Shown piece by piece: positions 1-4,632 of a DNA stretch of 7,038 bases. Position numbers and translations under genes: made by a program. The notes beneath the pieces were generated by a model, which ran no database searches, was not told the DNA's origin, and saw only the letters and a program-made list of their open reading frames with translations. Numbering within the stretch: position 1 is the first letter of the stretch; the number at the start of each line of letters is the position of its first letter. Location of the stretch: contig JAUVJV010000113.1 in the NCBI GenBank assembly GCA_030592245.1, positions 1 through 7,038 of the forward strand, given 5' to 3'. This stretch comes from Candidatus Eiseniibacteriota bacterium. GTDB taxonomy: Bacteria > Arandabacterota > Arandabacteria > Arandabacterales > Arandabacteraceae.

Positions 1-413
1 ATGACGGCCTGGGATGTCTGCGGATCGGAGCTGAAAAGCATGTCTGCGACCGCGGCAGTCAGGTTGCCCAGGACCGTGCCACCCTCCACGGAACCCTTGC
101 GAATGGTGAGGGTCGTCGGGCCATTGAACTCCCTTAAGGTCTTATCATACATGGCCAGTGTCACGGCACTGCCCTTGTGAACCGTGAGATCCTCGCCTTC
201 ATAGATGAAATCACCCGGCGCGGCCTCTCTTGCGGCCTGCCCTTCGGCGGCGATCTCAACCGTGCCCTTTGTCTCTATGACCTTGGCGCCTACTTCCCTG
301 TCGCCTCGAGCCTCAGCCGCAAGGAGCGGAGCCGTCATGGCTAAGAGAACAATGGCGCACGCACCCAGAGAAACCAGGATTTCGTGGACGGGAGGAACGG
401 TGATCTTTCTCAT
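1..413 (-). CDS. Exported FecR-like domain protein, partial (3' end beyond the left edge)
   Basis: Reading leftwards from the ATG at 413-411, the frame stays open for 137 codons to the window edge, so only the N-terminal part is visible. Residues 1-10 are a short, weakly charged start. Residues 12-33 form a hydrophobic stretch ending in LLAAEA, a good Sec signal peptide with likely cleavage near residue 35. Residues about 41-115 show the FecR-like beta pattern: VIETKGTVEI, then APGDFIYEGEDLTV, KGSAVTLAMYD and a closing TTLTIRKGSVEGG. The start is supported by AGGAGG at 427-422, eight bases upstream, and by a plausible promoter behind it. Classical FecR is an inner-membrane anti-sigma/sigma regulator with a cytoplasmic N-terminal region. 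Here nothing precedes the signal peptide, so this looks like a fully periplasmic or secreted protein using only the FecR fold. It is divergent from the CHAT gene. What follows residue 137 is unknown. Confidence 0.83.
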   Translation of the reverse strand, partial: MRKITVPPVHEILVSLGACAIVLLAMTAPLLAAEARGDREVGAKVIETKGTVEIAAEGQAAREAAPGDFIYEGEDLTVHKGSAVTLAMYDKTLREFNGPTTLTIRKGSVEGGTVLGNLTAAVADMLFSSDPQTSQAV

Positions 414-421
414 CGCTCTTG

Positions 422-427
422 CCTCCT
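422..427 (-). promoter_or_regulatory. Ribosome binding site of the FecR-like gene
   Basis: On the minus strand AGGAGG lies eight bases before the ATG at 413. It is a full Shine-Dalgarno match and fixes the start of a gene that otherwise runs off the window. Confidence 0.75.
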
Positions 428-477
428 GCAATCTGATGGCCATGCAAGTAACAATTCTGCTTCGTGAAGTGCTTCCC

Positions 478-506
478 ATTGTACCCACCCCCCACTGCGG
501 CGTAAA
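478..506 (-). promoter_or_regulatory. Predicted sigma70-like promoter of the FecR-like gene
   Basis: On the minus strand, TTTACG (506-501) and TACAAT (483-478) are separated by 17 bases. They match the consensus at 4/6 and 5/6 positions. Transcription would start near 471 and give a leader of about 60 bases before the ATG at 413. A short near-palindrome GAAGTGCTTC (466-475) sits at the expected start point. The call is strengthened because the same GGGTACAAT string occurs in the opposite promoter at 683-691. Confidence 0.45.
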
Positions 507-623
507 GCTAAGAAAAGCACACTCACCTTCTCGCTGGAATTACAAACCGGTTGCCATAGAGTTGGCATCTCTCTTCATCGCATCCCATCGGATGGGGTTC
601 AGATGACTCCCATGATATGGCTA

Positions 624-659
624 ACCGCAAATAGGCAAAGAAGTTGCGCCTAATGCGGT
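624..659. repeat. Imperfect inverted repeat next to the -35 box
   Basis: ACCGCA (624-629) and TAGGC (632-636) pair with GCCTA (648-652) and TGCGGT (654-659). The arms give 11 base pairs with a small AA/A internal bulge and an 11-base loop. The right arm ends three bases before the -35 hexamer at 662. That position fits an operator for a dimeric regulator of the rightward genes. No T-run follows, so it is not a typical intrinsic terminator. The function is inferred from position only. Confidence 0.45.
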
Positions 660-661
660 GC

Positions 662-691
662 TTGACTTTCGCATCCGATCCGGGGTACAAT
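662..691 (+). promoter_or_regulatory. Predicted sigma70-like promoter of the CHAT operon
   Basis: TTGACT (662-667) and TACAAT (686-691) are 18 bases apart, each matching the consensus at 5 of 6 positions. The expected start of transcription is near 698, giving a leader of about 104 bases to the ATG at 802. This makes the upstream in-frame GTG at 697 an unlikely translation start. The -10 hexamer is the left half of the perfect palindrome TACAATTGTA (686-695). Confidence 0.6.
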
Positions 692-717
692 TGTAGGTGA
701 TACTGGGCTGCCGTGGC

Positions 718-754
718 GCACAAGTATGTCTTTACCGCCCCCGGCACAAGTATG
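718..754 (+). repeat. 11-base direct repeat GCACAAGTATG in the leader
   Basis: GCACAAGTATG occurs at 718-728 and again at 744-754, 26 bases start to start, and CTTT follows closely after each copy. Both copies lie between the predicted transcription start and the ribosome site of the CHAT gene, so they would be in the 5' untranslated leader. They could be a repeated protein or sRNA binding site, or a small duplication without function. Confidence 0.5.
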
Positions 755-787
755 CTTTCTTGATTCACTGGAATGCATCTGAAGGGC

Positions 788-793
788 GGAGAG
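788..793 (+). promoter_or_regulatory. Ribosome binding site deciding the CHAT gene start
   Basis: GGAGAG lies eight bases before the ATG at 802. This start gives a protein beginning directly with a signal peptide, whereas the upstream in-frame GTG at 697 has no ribosome site and falls at the predicted transcription start. Confidence 0.6.
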
Positions 794-801
794 CAACTGT
801 A

Positions 802-3800
802 ATGCGTTTTGTACAACTATGTTGCTGTCTCATGCTGATTCCACTGGCGCTGGTAACTTCCCACAGCCAGGCTGGTGCATCCGATCCCGTTGAGATATTT
901 ATAGTTAGAGCCGATTCGATCGCCTCAGCCTCCGATGATAAGGCCCTCGCCGAGTTTACCCGCCAGTATGAGATTCTCATCGGGGCTGCCACCGGGGGGC
1001 TCTTGGACGTGGCGCTCGAGCTGGATGCCGCCGGCCAGAGCGAGGCTGCCGGGGACAACCTGGACTTCGCCGAGCATATTGCGGCAATCCACCACTCGGA
1101 TACCGGGTCATCCGCTCCCCTCGACATGGTAAGGACCTACCGGGGCTGGACTGCGGAGCAAAAAGCCGAGCGCCTCGAGGCAAAGGTACTGGAAGGCGCC
1201 GCCACCGAGGCCCGGAATGCGGGTGAGTACGACCGCGCCATCGGTCTCTTCGGTGATGCGATGGCCCTCTATGAATCAATCGGCGACAACCGTTCCACGG
1301 CCATCCTGTGGGGCAGCCTGGGAGTGGTCTGCTGGTATAAGGGGGACTTTGAAGCTGTCGCGGGCCATTATGACAAGGCTCTGGCCGCCCGTCGGGCGAT
1401 CGAGGACCGGATCCTGGAGGGCAGAACCTTAAACGGCCTGGGCAGCGTAAACTACCAGCTCGGCAATCTCGATATAGCCCGTGACTACTATGAGCAGGCC
1501 ATCGACCTCAGGCGCCGGACGCAGGACCTGGGGGGCCTTGCCACTTCGCTGACCTACCTGGGCAATATACACCTGGCGATGGGCCGCATGGTAGAGGCTC
1601 GAACCACTTACGAAGAAGCCGTACCAGTGGTGGAGAGCACCGGCGACGGGGCACGGCAGTATGAGCTCCTTATCAGCGTCGCCGGTCTCAATGCCGAGAT
1701 GGGCCGGATCTCAAGCGCCAACAGCACCCTCGCCGAAGCGCTCGATCTGGCAAGAGAGATGGACGACCCCAGGGGCCAGGCCCTCTGCCATCTCAACCTG
1801 GCACTCAACCTGGCGGAGGCCTTCCGCTACGGTGAAGCCCTGCAGGAGCTGGACGCGGCGAAGGCGATTCTCGAGGAGCATCCGGACCCCGAGCTCTCCG
1901 TTGTCTACTTCCGCAACAGCGGCATCACCAATATGAAGATGGGCGAGCTTGCCTGGGCCCAGAGCGATTTCGATACCCTGCTCGATCTGTCGGAAGCCCA
2001 TCAGATGCCGGCCTATCAGCTCGAGGCCCTGCTCAACCTGGGCTATATGCTCAAGGAACAACACGAGTACGAGAAGGGCCTGTGGTATGCCGAGGACGCC
2101 AGCGACCTCGCCGAGGAAATAGGAAGTCCCAAGATGGTCCGCGAAGCCATGGTCCTGGCGGCCGAGCTCGAGCACTGGCTCAAGCGCTATGATGCCGCCA
2201 TCGAGACCTGGGAGATTCTGCTTGCTGAGGATAAGGAAGCAGGTATCGAGGCCAATGTCGCAATGGACTTGATGGGCGTGGCCACCAACCAGGTGCTCGC
2301 CGGACGATCGGAGGAAGCCCGAAAGACCTTCAGAGAGGTCGCGCCGATTGTCGAGAGGACCCGGGATGGTGATCTCATCTTAGCCTTGGCATTCGCCCTG
2401 GGGCACAGCTTCGAGAAAACCGATCCCGAGAGCGCACGCTATCACTACGAAACGGCGCTTGAGATGATAGATGAAACCCGGAAAGATATCGGGGCAGCAG
2501 AGGTGAGGACCGGCTACCTGGGCGGTCTGCGCCGGTTCTATTTTGAAGAGGTTGCAATGTACTATGCGGGCCGGGCGCATGGTGATGACACCGAGCTGTG
2601 GTCCGGCCGGGCATTCGAGACCATCGAGCGGGCCAAGGCCAGGGGGCTGCTCGACCTGATAGAGGCGCCCGTGCTTGCCTCGGGCTCGGAAGCCGAGGAT
2701 GCCCTCCTCGATTCGCTCTACGGCCTTGAACCCGAGGAGCCGGGCTATGGCGCCAGGGAGCGAGAGCTCAAGGAGAGGTATAATAAGATAAGGAATGACC
2801 GGCTTGCGGCCGCACACGGTGGCGGAACCGCCACCCCGGATGTCGCCACCTCGGATGAGATCCGCACCGTTTTGCCGGAAGATACTGCGATGCTCGCCTA
2901 TGCACTCGGTGATACGGCATCGCTCCTCTGGGTCATTGACGCTGGCGGCTGTGCGGTTCATCGCCTGAGCAAACGCGCGGTATTCATCGATGCGGTCAGC
3001 AGATTGAGAGAGGCCATGGCCAGCCCCGTGATTGCCGACCAGGAGCTCCGCCAGACCGCACATGAGCTTTACCTTGCGGCAGTCGCGCCCGCCATTTCCC
3101 AAATCGCCAACTATGAAAACTTGATAGTGATACCCGACGGGGCCCTCTTCGAACTTCCGTTTGAGGTTCTGCTACCGGTACCGGCGGGCAATGCCGGCTG
3201 GAAAGACTTATCCTACCTCGCGAGCAAGCATTCGATCACGTACGCCCCCTCGGCGTCGATATACCTTACCCTGAAGAACAGAAAGAGCGAGGAGGGCAAA
3301 GGCGCTGCCCGCTTCGACAAGGAGCTGCTTGCCCTCGGTGCGCCCGACTACACTATGCTGGACCCCCTGCCGGGATACAGGGGCCGGATCGTACCGCTTC
3401 CCCACTCAAGAGACGAAGTCTTAAGCATAAGCTCGGATCTTAAGAATGATCAAAAGGACATCTACCTCGGACGGGACGCCAATGAGGCCCTGCTTAAGCG
3501 CAAGATCAAGACAGGATCGTTCCGGGTGGCTCACCTGGCCACTCATGGCATCGTGAACCGGGCGGAACCAACCTCATCGTGCATCGTCCTGTGCCCGGAC
3601 GCAGCTGGGACCGAGGACGGCTACTTCCAGACTCTTGAGGTGATGTCGCAACCCATGGACGTGGGCCTGATCGTGCTTTCGGCCTGCGAATCTGCGCGGG
3701 GTGAAATCGGGAGAGGCGAGGGCGTCGTGGGCCTGAGCCGGGCCTTCCTGGCCTCGGGTGCGCGCGGCCTCATCGCAAGCCTCTGGGCCGTCTCTGATGA

Positions 3801-3972
3801 ATCGACAGCCAGGCTGATGGAAGAGTTCTACGGGCGGATGCTTAAAGGAAGACAGCCGGCGGGACAAGCGCTCAATGACGCCCGCTTCGCGCTGATGAAA
3901 GATACACGTTATGCGCACCCCTACCACTGGTCGGCATTCGTTGTTATCGGGCTGGAGGATGCACCGTGGTAG
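802..3972 (+). CDS. Exported TPR-CHAT protein (caspase-like cysteine protease domain)
   Basis: The protein has 1056 residues from the ATG at 802. Residues 1-26 are a Sec signal peptide: MR, a hydrophobic core rich in Leu and Cys, and cleavage near SQA or AGA at 24-26. Residues about 129-563 form roughly eleven consecutive 40-residue TPR units with the usual G-x-Y-x-x-A turns, for example YQLGNLDIARDYYEQAIDL. A helical linker follows, including RTGYLGGLRRFYFEEVAMYY and ERAKARGLLDLI (about 605-620), then a charged segment around 640-665. The CHAT domain occupies about 745-1052. It contains HLATHG with the catalytic His915, LSACESARG with the catalytic Cys962, then GEGVVGLSRAFLASGARG, SLWAVSDEST and the closing HPYHWSAFVVIG. 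CHAT proteases belong to peptidase clan CD (caspase/separase) and usually use the TPR part to recognise a partner. The dyad is intact, so an active enzyme is expected. The signal peptide places it outside the cytoplasm, unlike the cytoplasmic Craspase-type or gasdermin-linked CHAT proteins. Substrate unknown. It is the first gene of a likely three-gene operon. Confidence 0.94.
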   Translation: MRFVQLCCCLMLIPLALVTSHSQAGASDPVEIFIVRADSIASASDDKALAEFTRQYEILIGAATGGLLDVALELDAAGQSEAAGDNLDFAEHIAAIHHSDTGSSAPLDMVRTYRGWTAEQKAERLEAKVLEGAATEARNAGEYDRAIGLFGDAMALYESIGDNRSTAILWGSLGVVCWYKGDFEAVAGHYDKALAARRAIEDRILEGRTLNGLGSVNYQLGNLDIARDYYEQAIDLRRRTQDLGGLATSLTYLGNIHLAMGRMVEARTTYEEAVPVVESTGDGARQYELLISVAGLNAEMGRISSANSTLAEALDLAREMDDPRGQALCHLNLALNLAEAFRYGEALQELDAAKAILEEHPDPELSVVYFRNSGITNMKMGELAWAQSDFDTLLDLSEAHQMPAYQLEALLNLGYMLKEQHEYEKGLWYAEDASDLAEEIGSPKMVREAMVLAAELEHWLKRYDAAIETWEILLAEDKEAGIEANVAMDLMGVATNQVLAGRSEEARKTFREVAPIVERTRDGDLILALAFALGHSFEKTDPESARYHYETALEMIDETRKDIGAAEVRTGYLGGLRRFYFEEVAMYYAGRAHGDDTELWSGRAFETIERAKARGLLDLIEAPVLASGSEAEDALLDSLYGLEPEEPGYGARERELKERYNKIRNDRLAAAHGGGTATPDVATSDEIRTVLPEDTAMLAYALGDTASLLWVIDAGGCAVHRLSKRAVFIDAVSRLREAMASPVIADQELRQTAHELYLAAVAPAISQIANYENLIVIPDGALFELPFEVLLPVPAGNAGWKDLSYLASKHSITYAPSASIYLTLKNRKSEEGKGAARFDKELLALGAPDYTMLDPLPGYRGRIVPLPHSRDEVLSISSDLKNDQKDIYLGRDANEALLKRKIKTGSFRVAHLATHGIVNRAEPTSSCIVLCPDAAGTEDGYFQTLEVMSQPMDVGLIVLSACESARGEIGRGEGVVGLSRAFLASGARGLIASLWAVSDESTARLMEEFYGRMLKGRQPAGQALNDARFALMKDTRYAHPYHWSAFVVIGLEDAPW

Positions 3973-3984
3973 CGAACCGGTGCA
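3960..3984 (+). repeat. Perfect 7-bp inverted repeat over the CHAT stop codon
   Basis: TGCACCG (3960-3966) and CGGTGCA (3978-3984) flank an 11-base loop that contains the TAG stop (3970-3972). The mRNA could form a small hairpin here. There is no T-run after it, so it is unlikely to end transcription. It might slow decay or ribosome passage, or be chance. Confidence 0.3.
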
Positions 3985-4047
3985 GGGTGCGAACTGTATA
4001 TCTATATGGGAGGGAGTTAACCGACTCTTAGAGGTATCGCCCCGGAC

Positions 4048-4053
4048 AGGAGG
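4048..4053 (+). promoter_or_regulatory. Ribosome binding site of the 190-residue protein gene
   Basis: AGGAGG lies six bases before the ATG at 4060. It is a full Shine-Dalgarno match and the only strong one in the 87-base gap after the CHAT gene, which fixes the start. Confidence 0.8.
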
Positions 4054-4059
4054 AAACGC

Positions 4060-4632
4060 ATGAGACTCTGGCTAAAGAGCTTTGCCTGCCTATGTCTGCT
4101 ATTGCTTACCTGGAGCGCTTTCGCCGGCGCGACACTGCTTGAGTACCTGAGCCCACAACAACTCGGCACCCGCTCTGAACTGGTGGTTCGCGGAAGGGTC
4201 CAGAGTAGCGAGTCCTACTGGAATGGGAAACATACCAAGATTTTCACCCGTACCCGCATAGCTGTGGACGAGACCTACAAGGGCATTGCCCCGGCAACAG
4301 TGGAGATAGTCCAGATCGGCGGCATCGTGGGTAGCGTCAAGGTAACGGTGCACGGTGCCTTGAGGTGGAGGCCCGGGGACGAGGTGCTGCTTTTCGCCGA
4401 GCCTTATGATGCTGAGAGTTACCGGGTATCGGGTTTCTCCCAGGGACGGTTCGCCATTGAGCGTGACCTCAAGACGGGCGAGCCCTTTATCCGTGCTCCC
4501 CGGCCTGAGGGTGTCCAGCTTCTGGGAGCGCCATCTGGTGGAGAGGAGCGCGCTCCGGCTCTCGGAGTACCGCTTGATGAGTTCGTGAGCCACGCCCTTG
4601 GTCACCCCGCAGCAGAGGGGGTGACCGAATGA
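4060..4632 (+). CDS. Small secreted protein of uncharacterised family, upstream of the metalloprotease
   Basis: The protein has 190 residues. Residues 1-24 are a clear Sec signal peptide (MRLWLKS, then a leucine-rich core, cleavage near AFA or AGA). The mature part, about 29-135, is beta-rich with a recognisable layout: LVVRGRVQSSESYW, then a T-R-T-R-I-A-V-D strand and ETYKG, an IGGIVG glycine turn, GALRWRPGDEVLLFAEP and a closing YRVSGFSQGRFAIE. The tail (about 145-190) is rich in Pro, Gly, Glu and Ala and probably disordered. I recall similar small proteins being encoded beside secreted matrixin-like proteases, but I cannot name a family with certainty. The gene lies 87 bases after the CHAT gene, and its TGA overlaps the ATG of the metalloprotease. 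This implies coupled translation and perhaps a chaperone, inhibitor or partner role for that enzyme. The role is inferred only from position. Confidence 0.87.
   Translation: MRLWLKSFACLCLLLLTWSAFAGATLLEYLSPQQLGTRSELVVRGRVQSSESYWNGKHTKIFTRTRIAVDETYKGIAPATVEIVQIGGIVGSVKVTVHGALRWRPGDEVLLFAEPYDAESYRVSGFSQGRFAIERDLKTGEPFIRAPRPEGVQLLGAPSGGEERAPALGVPLDEFVSHALGHPAAEGVTE
4615..4621 (+). promoter_or_regulatory. Ribosome binding site of the metalloprotease gene, inside the preceding gene
   Basis: GAGGGGG lies seven bases before the ATG at 4629, within the last codons of the 190-residue protein. Together with the ATGA stop/start overlap (4629-4632) it supports this start over the later in-frame ATGs at 4644 and 4671, which have no such site. 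Confidence 0.6.

Larger units (their letters stand above)
414..801. other. Divergent intergenic region
   Basis: These 388 bases separate the leftward FecR-like gene from the rightward CHAT gene. They contain two outward promoters (478-506 minus, 662-691 plus), an imperfect inverted repeat (624-659) just before the rightward -35 box, and an 11-base direct repeat (718-728 and 744-754) in the rightward leader. Open frames crossing the region on either strand have no convincing ribosome site and no recognisable protein pattern. No tRNA-like fold or clear intrinsic terminator was seen. Bases 510-620 hold nothing I can name. Confidence 0.7.

Noticed and set aside
348..369. Possible lipobox (LGAC, Cys19) in the FecR-like protein.
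   Set aside because: The hydrophobic stretch before the Cys is too short and continues long after it; a normal signal peptide ending near LLAAEA fits better.
205..606. Plus-strand open frame of 133 codons at the left end.
   Set aside because: It is antisense to the FecR-like gene, which has a full ribosome site, a signal peptide and a domain pattern; the plus-strand translation has none of these.
697..801. In-frame GTG at 697 as an earlier start of the CHAT gene, adding 35 residues.
   Set aside because: No ribosome site precedes it, it coincides with the predicted transcription start, and the extension would bury the signal peptide that begins at the ATG at 802.
523..816. Minus-strand open frame of 97 codons crossing the intergenic region.
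   Set aside because: It would overlap the CHAT start and the rightward promoter, and the protein shows no recognisable composition or motif.
1791..1815. Tandem near-repeat CTCAACCTGGC within the TPR coding region.
   Set aside because: It encodes LNLALNLA in a TPR helix and is best explained by protein sequence and codon preference.
2380..3102. Minus-strand open frame of 240 codons.
   Set aside because: It is antisense to the linker and early CHAT region of a clear TPR-CHAT protein, with no protein pattern that I recognise.
802..3972. Link of the TPR-CHAT protein to CRISPR type III-E (Craspase).
   Set aside because: No CRISPR repeats or Cas genes are present, and the protein carries a signal peptide, which does not fit a cytoplasmic RNA-guided complex.
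3991..4010. AT-rich TATATCTATAT stretch after the CHAT gene as a separate promoter for the 190-residue protein gene.
   Set aside because: No acceptable -35 hexamer is found at a normal distance upstream, so an internal promoter cannot be supported.
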